Shown here: positions 34,635 to 45,040 of the stretch, one piece after another
Numbering within the stretch: position 1 is the stretch's first letter
Layout of the letters: every line of letters starts with the position of its first letter
Source: Thamnidium elegans
Lineage: Eukaryota > Mucoromycota > Mucoromycetes > Mucorales > Mucoraceae
NCBI GenBank assembly: GCA_025201345.1
Contig: JAIXMG010000002.1
Location: 62,001 to 126,000, forward strand
Length of the DNA: 64,000 nucleotides
Direction: 5' to 3'
Notes under the pieces: model-generated
Database searches by the model: none
What the model was told of the DNA's origin: nothing
Seen by the model: only the letters and a program-made list of their open reading frames with translations
Translations under genes and position numbers: made by a program

Positions 34635-34832
34635 CTCCATTTCTAAATCCTATCGTATTACTCTGGCCAAAGGTTAAGGGGGGAGTAAAGAGAGATTGTC
34701 TGAAACCAACAGACAATTTAACTGCTCCAATAACAGAGTCAGCAAAAAAAAAACAGTATCTATTGAAGACTGTAAAGGTTGGATTCAGCACTCTTACTCT
34801 TTTTTTTTTGAGAGATGTTTCGCCCTTGAACC
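34635..34832 (+). pseudogene. C-terminal remnant of an IS630-like DDE transposase
   Basis: The open frame reads YSPFLNPIVLLWPKVKGGVK and continues about 40 residues. Further pieces of the same domain (DCKGWIQHSYSFFERC) appear in a shifted frame. In this family the block is SPxLNPIE(L/Q)FW; here the catalytic Glu position is Val, and the remainder of the transposase is missing. It is a dead fragment. Confidence 0.65.
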
Positions 34833-35144
34833 TGTGGTAAAATCACACATAAAATAGAATATAGAATAATCAGACTATAGAAGTCACTAGATCAAATCTA
34901 AGTGGAACGGTCAATCACAGTAGCGTGACCACAATTGCAAAAGAGATAAATAAGAAATCATAATTAGCAACCCCCTTTTACCGGGATTGATTTTTACAAT
35001 TAAAATAAAAAATAAACGTTATTAGACTTTTTAATCTTATTCGCCTGTTTTTATTACCTTTTCTATGTTAAATCAAAAGTATTTCTCCACAAAAGAGAGA
35101 TTCTCTGGGTTGTTCATAGCTCCTTTTCCCTCCCACTCCTTCTC

Positions 35145-35459
35145 ATGGCTTTCAAATACTTTAAAGACGCGAATGCCAATGACTGGTGCATCAAAACTGC
35201 ATATAAAGATCTTGAAAGAGAAAAACCAAGCCTCTCAACACGTAAAATACTCGATACCATCAAAGAAGAATTACAAGAATATATAAAAGCAGATTCAGTA
35301 GATGCGGAAAAAGCTGCTGCCGCTTTGAAAATCTTGCAGCAATAGAGGGTAAATTAAAATGGCCAATACGTAATTCAAAGAGTGATTTTTCAAAAAAGAG
35401 AGTTAAGAGTTCTTTAGAGAAAAAAAGGCACACCACCAGTGCCAATTTATGACGTAATT
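35145..35459 (+). pseudogene. Lineage-specific frame broken by three stops
   Basis: ATG 35145 opens a 66-codon frame (MAFKYFKDANANDWCIKTAY ... AAAALKILQQ) ending in TAG 35343. The same frame then continues coherently through TAA (about 35355) and TAG (about 35418) to TPPVPIYDVIFGALPTITG, where a GT follows. Each stop sits where CAG/CAA would continue the frame. It could be the 5' part of the gene starting at 35599, or a separate small gene of 66 residues. No family is recognised. Confidence 0.4.
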
Positions 35460-35598
35460 TTTGGTGCACTTCCAACAATAACAGGTACTTTACATGATTA
35501 AATAAATCCTTTTTATCATAGTTAAATAAACCTCTTTTTATCATGATTAAATTAACCTATTTATCCCATCCTTTTCTTTTCTTCCCTTTTTTTTAACA

Positions 35599-36566
35599 AT
35601 GAATTCTACAAGCAAATACTTTTTATATAATCAAATGTTTAAATATTTCAAAAGAGGCTTCCTTATGATAGGGTGGTGTCGATACAGGAATTTCCCTAAA
35701 TTGGCACTGGGTGGCGTAAATGGTGGTATACCGAAAAAAATAATGGATAGCTCAATAAAGAAAGATTCAGAATCAAACTTAATAATTGAAACCTTACGTC
35801 CATTTTTGATGAATGTAATAGTATTACCTTGCGCAGACGTCAAATTTGAATGGTAAGTATACATACGTAGAAAATGCTTACACAGTAAAAAACGTTCTTC
35901 TAAATAAATTCATTTGTAGGATGACTTATCGCATGTCTGCATATAATAATGACGGCCAGTTAATAATTCCTGACCTCGCACTTTATATTACTCCTTTATC
36001 TATTATCAATTTCGAGTTGTTCATTGTCGAGGTCAGGAAACATGGCAATTTCAGTAATGGAAGCTTTGAAAACGATATGATCAAAATTGGAAAGGAAATG
36101 AAATTAGCTCTTGACAAAATGGTAGCATATAAAATGGATAGCCCCGAAGTAATTGGTCTTTTAATTAGGGGTAAGTTTAACTAAATCGCTTATATGTATA
36201 TGATTATTCACCGCTAATGCATCGAAATATGTAGGCTTAAAAGCTACGGTCCTGAAAACGGATTTAGTATATAATGGGCAATATAGACTTATTGAAATCA
36301 GTACTTTTTTTATTGTTCGAGATACTGTTGAAGATTTAATGCTTATTCCAGGTATCATACAGAAATTGGATCAAGCACGAGTAAGTAAATAACAAAATAT
36401 CCTTCTATTTAATTAAGATATTCTAATCCTTTAATTAAAGCAAATCATTCATGGTACCATTGAAAAGGTCTATAAGACCATCAGAAAGGAAAATGGTACC
36501 ACTCAAGATAATAATGTGTTTATGAGAAAGGTCTGCCAAAGCCCAGTAACTGTTAAAAAGGAGTAA
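35599..36566 (+). CDS. Lineage-specific protein, possible PD-(D/E)XK-like fold
   Basis: Four exons (35599-35852, 35920-36170, 36237-36380, 36441-36566) join in phase and give about 257 residues. The segment IIPDLALYITPLSIINFELF followed by IVEVRKHG has the strand-acid, strand-E-x(1-2)-K layout of restriction-endonuclease-like folds (PD...E...K). A helix-rich C-terminus (IEKVYKTIRKENGTTQ) follows. Function is unknown; the nuclease-like reading is inference from motif spacing. The gene lies in a transposon-rich neighbourhood together with a second gene of similar flavour at 39.2-41.8 kb. The frame at 35145-35459 may be its broken 5' part. Confidence 0.6.
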
Positions 36567-37997
36567 TATATCAAAGCTTTAAATTGTAAAATATAACAGT
36601 TAATACATAATAAACCATCATATTTATGCTTGGTCTCATTTTTATGGTCTTTCTTGTGGTCTTGATTTCCTTGTTTCTTCTACTTGCTCATGGTGAGATA
36701 TCCACCCGTAAAGGTAGTGGTTTATTACCAATAAGTCTTACATCTAAAACCTAAATAACTCTTGATAGAGTTAACAATTCTGTTATTTTGTGATCTGATT
36801 GCTTAAACCAATTACGTAAGATGTAACAAATAAACCCAAGAGAAAAAAGAGAAAGTGTTACAAAATAGACTATTATTTAAAGTTGATTTTTAATGTATCC
36901 AAATCAGAATGGGTTAGTCCCAAAAAAATATAAATTGTTTTAAGCGTCGCAGCTTTTACTCTCTCATTAATGAAGAGGCAAAGATTTAGAATAAATGCAA
37001 TTTAACCATTTTACCATATCTCTTATAAAATGGAGGCTCGGAGAATCCCAAACCAACAGTTCATAAACCACACTTTTTTTTTTGTATAATCTAAATTTTA
37101 TTTAGATTTTAAAAGTCACATGTCATAATAAGAGGGAAAGAGGCGAAAAAAGATGAAAACAAATAATACTGGGAAAAAATATCTATACTAAAAGAGAAAT
37201 AGTAGTATACTACGATTAGAAGTAACTGTGGTGAGTCGTAGAGCTACACTTTTGTTTACCACTGTTCTTAAAAGTCTGAAAGGTATTTTACTTGTACTGC
37301 CGCAAGGATGTTCTAGGCGCTACCTTTTTCGACTGCTTCATGCTAATTAAATGCAGGTAAATAGACAGTGTTTCTATTGTTACTAAATTGTTTCATAGTT
37401 TATTGAGTATAAAAAAATAACGTAGAATGAGTGCACATCATTTGAGGGTACGCGTGGAGATCTTGTATGGAAAACCAGTAAACATGGAACAAGGCTTGAG
37501 CTTTAGAGCGAATCAGTGACACCAGATAGAGCACATAAGGTCTTCGGCTTGACGTAAAGGCGAAAAGAAGGCTTAGGCAAAGGTAAACGCTTTTACAATT
37601 ATTTTGTAAAGATAAAATCTAAAAACATAATAGTTAGGTGAATGTAAGCAAACATAAAATGTATATACTTATCTTGTATAAAAACAAGGAGGTTTCTAAA
37701 GTCTAAACACAAGATAGACCAATTCAAGTGAAGCTTACCCACATGATGTGGTATAATAAAAAGCAACCCATGTATTGCGGGAACGCATTGGTGATGCGGT
37801 ATTAACAAGCAGACCATACTTCCAATTACTTCATTGGTGATGCGGTATATTAAAGCAGCCATACTTCCAATGTTGATGAATAGACTAAAAGAAACCTGGG
37901 TTGAATAATATATTTTCCAAAACTCTTTTAAGGGCGGCGAACCGTTTACGTCACATTCAGCTGTTATGAGGTAGCCTTGCCGGGTACTGGGTTTTTC
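36567..37997. other. Gene-free stretch with a short duplication
   Basis: No supportable gene. Near 37789-37880, CATTGGTGATGCGGTAT...CCATACTTCCAA occurs twice in a row (unit about 50 bp). The minus-strand frame at 37599-38003 is low in coding character and is not called. Confidence 0.45.
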
Positions 37998-39056
37998 ACA
38001 CAACCATATAACAACTTTTTGTTATATGGCCGTGTAACCTAGTTGATATAGCAGCGTTGTTATATGCCTGTTATACAAGTCCACCAAATTTTTAAATATT
38101 CAGTTCGTTGTTAATTCACTCGGCTACATATGTGTATATTAATTAAAGTACAATGCCTCCACCCCCAAATTTCGTTTTCCAATGAACTGATTTAGCTTTG
38201 GTCTCTGACCAATTTTCGCTTTTGTCGTTACCAAAGTTCGCTTTTGTACACATCAAAGTTCACTTTTGCATTACTCAATTTTCGTGTTTAATTCTAAAGA
38301 CTTATTAAAGTGGCTCTCTATTGAGTCATTTTTGAAAGTTGTTTATAGAGCATTGAGCAATATTGTGAAGAGCCTTTCTGCTAACACTTTTTACTAGCTT
38401 CAGTAATTCGACTGAAACTGACTTCGCTTAACAGCGCCTTTGAAAATTGACCAGAAGTTCTCAATTGGATTGAGCTCAGGTGAACTACTACAGCAGATAG
38501 TTTCGAGATCAACTATTGTAGAAAAAGAAGACAATAGTTTCTTTCTCTACATATAGCCTAAATAACGGTATATAGCTATGAGAACGACTCCATGAGGGGT
38601 CTATCACTCAGCGTATACCTATATAACTCTTACGAAGAGTAAGGGAAGCGAACATATAGCTGAATTGATGATGGAGAGCATACATTTATTTACACAAATA
38701 CTATGATTTTTCATGTATATAGTTGTTCTGCCCATTAATTGGCTACTTATCCTTGGTAACAGCAAAAGCGAAAATTGGGCCCTTATCAAAACGAACTTTG
38801 GTCAATAGAAAAGCGAAAAATGGACTTTATAAAAACGAAAATTGGTCAGAGACCAAAGCGAAATCAGTTCATTGGAAAACGAAATTTGGGGATGGAGGCA
38901 CTGTACTTTAATTAATATACACATATGTAGCCGAATGAATTAACAACGAACTGAATATTTAAAAATTTGGTGGACTTGTATAACAGGCATATAACAACGC
39001 TGCTATATCAACTAGGTTACACGGCCATATAACAAAAAGTTGTTATATGGTTGTGT
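37998..39056. mobile_element. 304-bp palindromic element split at its centre by an insertion
   Basis: The left arm 37998-38150 and right arm 38904-39056 are each 153 bp and are inverted copies with one difference. Both start ACACAACCATATAACAAC at the outer tip and end AATTAAAGTA at the middle. Each tip contains a smaller hairpin (CCATATAACAAC...GTTATATGG). The interrupting element occupies 38151-38903, with TA at both junctions, so insertion was exactly at the central TA. The palindrome is probably a foldback MITE; no duplication flanking it was identified. Confidence 0.85.
38151..38903. mobile_element. 753-bp non-autonomous IS630/Tc1-like element
   Basis: Terminal inverted repeats of about 75-80 bp (CAATGCCTCCACCCCCAAAT on the left; the complement of CAGTGCCTCCATCCCCAAAT on the right) include repeated CCAATTTTCGCTTTTG motifs. 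TA flanks both ends. On the minus strand near 38395-38495 the frame SPELNPIENFWSIFKGAVKR is the end of a DDE transposase, so this is an internally deleted copy. Confidence 0.85.
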
Positions 39057-39215
39057 AACCGTTTTGGTCAAAATATAGACAATTTCCTCTTTTGACATTG
39101 AAAGTCCCACTGTGACTGTTTTGCAACAAAGGTGCTTGTCTCTTTTAAATGCGCGACGCTTTATCAATTGTTTGAATGGGCGCAATCTGCCCTTTGCATA
39201 AACGCATTTCTTCAA

Positions 39216-41814
39216 ATGAAGCTACCAACCGACTTCAAAGCCGATATTACTTTACATTTAAAAGGTAATTGTAAATTTCCCTACTGTACAAGATTCTATT
39301 CAGCCTATGAAGTTGTTTTATTAACGTTACCATAAAAGAATTCTTGCAAGAGACGGAACATGAGTTATGGACCCTTCTAGAACTCGATAAGGCGTTAATA
39401 AAGAAACATCCTGGCATATCAAAGAAGCAAGCGCATGGCAAAGTGAAAAATGACCTTGTTGTTTTGAAAAAGCTATATCATGAAGTCAAGCACATCTTGA
39501 ATCAATTAAAAAGTGTTGAAAAAGAGATTAAGGTAAATAAAAGTGTGCATCTTTGGCAATAAGTGATCATAACGACGAACCTTCTTTTATTAGTCAGAAA
39601 AGAAAAATGTCGCGCTAGATACACTTTGGAATAAATGTAAAGATAGTTTAGACGCCAACGAGATTGAATTGTATTCAAAAAGAGTAAATAGTTTGCAAGA
39701 AGAGGAAAAGAATGCTGTCCAAATACCTGTTATTAACACAACTTTTACTTGTACTTTATAGCAAGAGCTTATAACGGAAAGTTTGGGGTTGGCAAATAAC
39801 GAAATCAGTCAGCTAAGCAAAAAACGCCCCCCGACTTCCTCCACATCATCCTCGTCTTCACAAGCAACATACACTACTAAAAGAAACCGTGTCCAAACAA
39901 GGGTAAGTCATTTTTCCATTGCAATAACCATTATATAATGTGCCTGTAGACGCACTGAACATAATGAGTTTCTGACTACATTATTGAAACTTAGGCAAGC
40001 CAAATGAAAGAAAGTAACCTACCAGATTCAAATAAGTATAAAGAAAACGACAACATTTTTGTCAACGAATCCGATTGTTCCATCGGAACAACAATTAAAC
40101 GCCACGCCTTGAAATTACATCACAAATATCAGCAAAATGAGCCGTTAAGTAATCGTGAACGAAAAATCATGGTGTAAGTAGGATGCAGAAGAGACCTTTT
40201 TTTGTTGCTTATATTTTATGTTGTAGTGCTGGGCTTAGTTCCATTCTTGATTTAAACGATGTATCGGTTGATTCTCAACTAGCTTTGTTTACAGTTTCGG
40301 AGAGGAATCGAATCACAAGTTATTTTTTGAAGAAGTATCGTCTGGATCCAAAAAAGATGCCAAAATTTTTCGAAAACACTTGGATCATCGTATGTAATGT
40401 AAGTATTTGTGGTATAATAAAACACTCTGTTGATATTTCATAGTAAACTTTTTTTATAAAAAAAAAGGTTAGTAAATCCTCAGTCGAACCAGGTCAAAGA
40501 TACCTGCGCAAGTTACTTGCTACTGAATCGCTATCAAAAGAGGAGATTAATATTCTTGAAATGATGAAACACTTGTAAGAAACACTGAATACGATGACCT
40601 CCCCTCTTCCTTGTTTTTGACATTTGATTTCATCGTGTAGTCTAGACATAATGGAGGATTATCCTCATCTTTTGATGAAAGAAAGCAAGAAAGATAAGTA
40701 CACAGAAAATGACTATTTCCGAGTTTTGTGGTCCAGATTGTTTGAGCTGCTTTTTAGCACAATAAGAAATGTTAGAATTAAAAGGTAGATTGGTGAATTT
40801 TGTTGATAAATTGCATATAGCGCGAGACTACTAACCTAAAAGTGCAGTGGTGAATCTGTACCTATCTTCAGCACGAACAATAAAGCCATGCTGTACCCGC
40901 AGGAAGCAAACATCATTGGTTTTAAAATCGACGCTCGTTTAGTATTGGATATCGGTGACGAAGAGCATGATTTAGTTGCTCTAGAAGTTGCTAAAGACGA
41001 CAATGACACCAAAATTATTCAAGATAATGCAAAATTGTTACGGGAAGCGAAAGATGATTTAAATAATTTGATTGAGATAGTATCTACTAGTTACGATGAA
41101 CAAGTATTTACCTGGAGTTTCCAAGTTTCTGGTGAGGGTTATGTACTATGTAAAGCATAATTATTTTACTGATCCCTCTCTTCCTTAATCTTTGCACTGT
41201 AGGCGCTAATTGTCATATCTCTACTTCCCACATTGCAAGTGATGGACTCTATGTATCAATTCCACAGCACAGCTTCCATTTGCCGATGATTGCTGCAACA
41301 CAACCACTACTTGAATTTAAGAAGACCCTGGAGTTTTTATTTGAATTTAAAGTAAGTATACTTTCAATGGCAAGATTACAGAATTTATAGAACACTTCCT
41401 AATATTTTGTACATATTTGTCAATCGTTGATAATAGAATCATATAGTAGATATGGTGGCAATCATTAATCAAAATAATATCAGACGTAATAGTATCAATG
41501 ATAACTTTGGTCGATTCAGTCAAAACTCTAGTAGTAGAAGAGATATTTCTCTGTGGACTCGCGAAACCTGGTACACACCTCATCGTAATGAGGGGAAGTC
41601 CTCTGTTATTCCCTCTCATCTGTTTGGATTGCGTCGGCCTGCGTCATTGTTAGAAAAACTTTTGCTGTTCTCCTCTGACAATGAAGCTGACAATGCGAAC
41701 AGCTCTGTTTCCGAGGATAACGGTGATGCGTATGGTTTTATAAAAACTCAATCAGGATGGTACAACAAGTACACGAAGGAGATACATGAAAACCACCCTT
41801 TGCATGATATCTAA
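39216..41814 (+). CDS. Lineage-specific multi-exon protein, possible PD-(D/E)XK-like domain
   Basis: About ten exons with GTAAGT/GTAATT introns are read from ATG 39216 (MKLPTDFKADITLHLK); exon 1 ends at 39264 and exon 2 starts at 39339. Coherent segments include ELWTLLELDKALIKKHPGIS, a Ser-rich linker, ERNRITSYFLKKYRLDPKKM and NDYFRVLWSRLFELLFSTIR. The core IGFKIDARLVLDIGDEEHDL then ALEVAKDDND follows, then the C-terminal exon to TAA 41814. Proteins of this pattern are abundant in Mucorales genomes and unnamed. The D...E-x-x-K spacing suggests a restriction-endonuclease-like fold, as inference. The frame is open without stops, unlike its neighbours, so it may be functional. It is flanked by a palindromic element upstream and an IS630-like element downstream; codons open before the ATG (from 39102) allow an upstream exon. 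Confidence 0.65.
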
Positions 41815-42274
41815 ATATCAAAAAAAATTATCCCATGTATTCATCTTGTTTTTCCAGTTATAGCAAGTCTTTCTGTTTAGCTTGGGATTTTCAGAAGGTG
41901 CTCTAGCACATAACGATCTTTTTTTTCTCTGCAACAGCACTTCCTTATACCGTAAATCATGAATCAATAAAGCTTTTTAATTACCTTCTGAGAAGCATAA
42001 CCACATTTGGGGTCTTGACATATTTCACTAACATCCTCAAGAAGCTTCTGGCAAGATTATTACAAAGACTTTCCAGCAAATTCAACAGTAACTTCTAGAA
42101 TATCATAATTGGTATACATACTCTCTATATTTTTATCAATAAATCTTTATCTTTATTTTCAGTCTTAATTCTGACCTCTTATTAATAAACATCTGCGCAA
42201 TATATTCTATCTCCGTTACTCAAACTTATTTTAAATTAATTTGGGGTGAAATACTAAAAAATAATTGGTTGATT
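41815..42274. other. Short gene-free spacer
   Basis: 3' flank of the hypothetical gene and presumably the left part of the IS630-like element. Nothing definite was seen. Confidence 0.4.
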
Positions 42275-43729
42275 TTAATTTTTATATATTGGCTCATTAT
42301 CTCGACAGAAACTAATATGACGCTTAGAATGGCTACAAAAAGCACGAAGGTCACTTACGTGGACATTGTTGCAAGCATCAGCAATTCTTTGAGATAAAGT
42401 CTCCTCAGTCATCAGGTTTTCGCGTTTCATTTTGCCCTTTACAACAGCCCAGAAGTTCTCAATTGCGTTTAATTCTGGGGAATACGGTGACAAATACATG
42501 ATTTTGTAGCCTCTGCCCTTGATTTTTCTTATCATGGGATGCGATTTGTGGATTGTACAGTTATCCATCACAAAGTAAGAGCCTTTTAAAATTTCGTCCG
42601 AATCCATTATATCGAGCAGCTCATTCATAAACTTTATGAAGTGAGCCGTGGTAGTTCCTTTAGGAGGAGGTTTGTTACTTTCCCTATCATCTTGTTTGTT
42701 GCCGACCTCAACATACTCTACGACAGGCTCTTCAATGACAATATCACCCTCTTTCTGATCTTTCCCCGTGGCGAGTTTTCTCTTCTTTGACCTTTCTTTT
42801 TTACTCGCCAATGGTTTTGAGGGTTTCTCCTTTCTTGGTGGGGGTTTCTTCAGTGCAACATGAATGACACTGGAGGGGTGGATGGCACCAATAATTGTAT
42901 GCGATAGTGAGCGAGTCTTTTCGAGTTTCACAAAGGCAGGAGTGCCTACAGCAGACCTAGCCCAGTTGTTCCTCATATTGATGTTGAAAGAGGCCTCATC
43001 AATGAACACACGATTTTTATCGAAATCAATATCAGAGTCCTTCCATTTCATGAACCATTCATATCTCGTTTGTAAGTTGTCAATGGAATTCCTTATTTTT
43101 GCTTCAAATGTTGGTCTCTTTACGGTAATAAACATGTTGTTTTTCAGGTGATGATTCATTTGAGATTTAGAAATTGAAAATCCTTCAAACTTATGCGTCA
43201 GCGAATCAATAATATCATCAGCACAGATTTGTGGATTTTGTTCGACTATTTCTTCAATATGCTGCTCGTGTTCACCACTGAAGGAACTAGGTCTACCAAC
43301 ATTTTTCTCGGATTTTTTATAAGGAATCTCACACGTTTCATTATATAGCTTCTACCAACGATTGGCAGTATTATACGCTATTCCAAATTGCCTTGCAACT
43401 TCTGCTACTCTGCCTCTTCTGACAGGACCTTCAATCATTCTGTCGATGAACTTTTCTCTTGTATGGCCATCGTAATTGATGTAGGTACTATTTACGGGTG
43501 CCTTTGCCACTTTCACTTCGATCATAGATATATCTACCATCTCAGTATCTTTATCATCATCTTTTGGCTTGGTAGCCAAGTAAGCTTCACGGCTTGTTAT
43601 AGTGACGAGGACTATATTCGGATCAGTGATGTCTGTCAACACACCCTCCATTGGATCTACAACTTTATCCCCGTTCTCGTTGAAGACATTATCTAGCCCA
43701 TCTTCGTAATAAAAAGTGCTTTTAGTCAT
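42275..43729 (-). pseudogene. IS630/Tc1-like DDE transposase with one stop
   Basis: One minus-strand frame of about 484 codons from ATG 43729 (MTKSTFYYEDGLDNVFNENG), interrupted only by TAG at 43352-43354. An acidic N-terminus and a helix-turn-helix region (VAEVARQFGIAYNTANRW) lead into the catalytic core with all acids present: FIDEASFN, VMDNCTIHKS and SPELNAIENFWAVVKG. A Lys/Glu-rich insert (about 42660-42840) separates the strands. The N-terminal start (FYYEDGxxNxxNENG) matches the broken transposase at 6.2-7.5 kb, so both belong to one family. TIRs could not be delimited with confidence. A single TAG means recent inactivation, or readthrough. Confidence 0.85.
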
Positions 43730-45040
43730 TTTATTTGTTGTTTCTTAAAGTGAAGTATCTTTCTTTATTCGTAATAAGGGGAGAACGATATCAAAAGAAG
43801 AAAAAATAGTTTAAACCAAAGTGATTTTTACTTTAAATCAAATTATTACTTTATTTGAACCAATTTCATTTTTAGTAAGACTCAAATTAATTTTTTATAA
43901 TCACCATTTATTTTTCCAAATCGACCAATATTTCCCAGCTTCACTGTACTTAGAACTGCTGTAGTAGTCCCGAATTAATTAGGTAACTCTAGATATAGTG
44001 TGTAACAGAGTAACGTCAGGTGATATAGGAGCCAAACATATATATCAGAAAAACATATATAAATAAAATTAAGTCCTTTTCCCCATATTTATTTTCGAAG
44101 TCGTAATCTCTCCTAGAAAGTCTGGAGTTGGTTATTATAGTCAAGAAGAGAATTGGATATAATAATTTATAAAAACAATAGGTACGAAAAGATCCCATAC
44201 AACACAGCCTCTTGACCTAAATAATTATTTGTGGTGAAGTTTATAAAATGTAGCGCTATAATAAATCAGTCCCTTTATTCTTTTTTGGAATTTTTATTGT
44301 ATCTTTAACGTGTAGCTTTAGCCTTAAGTTACCGTAGTATATTGAACCAATAGTGCCACAGAGAATAATACGCAATTGGTTTTTCGGGGAGGTTTCATTT
44401 TTATCAATATTCAAAGCATAGTATTTGCCGTGTATAATAACTATAGTCTAATGTTACCGTAATACGAACAAAATAATTAAGCTTTTATAGAGCCTATTTA
44501 CACGGGTATTATATGTAATTTAACAAACACCACTTACTTTACAATTGTAACATATAAAAGCATAATAGTAAATATCTTTATCTCCCTTAACTAAAAAGTT
44601 TTGTGAAACATCATATAATAGCATTATCGGAAAAGGGCCCACGTCTAAATTCAAAAAAAAACTTCTTTCCCTTGAAACTATATAGTAACGTCTTTTACTT
44701 TCAAAATGGATCCATGATTTTCAATGTACATGTGTTTCTTTTTAAAGAAAAGTATACTAGTTATTTAGTCGATTTTTTTTTAATTGAATTGTAATTAAAG
44801 GTTTGTGTGCCGGGTGATTTAAATTACAATAATAACGATTTTTTTTTGAGGGGGAGGGGGGGGACATAAAAGAGCTGGTTTTATGGAAAAAAAAAAATTA
44901 CATGGCAGATCTGCATACTTTCCCTCCCCTCCCCGGGGAAGGAAATACATTAAGATGAGAATATAATTTTTTATTAAAAGATAAATAGTATCACTACATT
45001 TAATACAGAAAAAAAAAAAAAAAAAACGTATTTTTTTTTT
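43730..45040. other. Gene-free 1.3-kb stretch
   Basis: AT-rich, with a G-tract (44851-44862) and GC-rich CCCTCCCCTCCCCGGGG near 44925. No reading frame is supported. The part up to about 43970 may be the right end of the IS630-like element. Confidence 0.4.

Noticed and set aside
37599..38003. 134-codon minus-strand frame next to the palindrome
   Set aside because: Its composition does not look coding, it spans a local duplication and it runs into the mobile-element arm.
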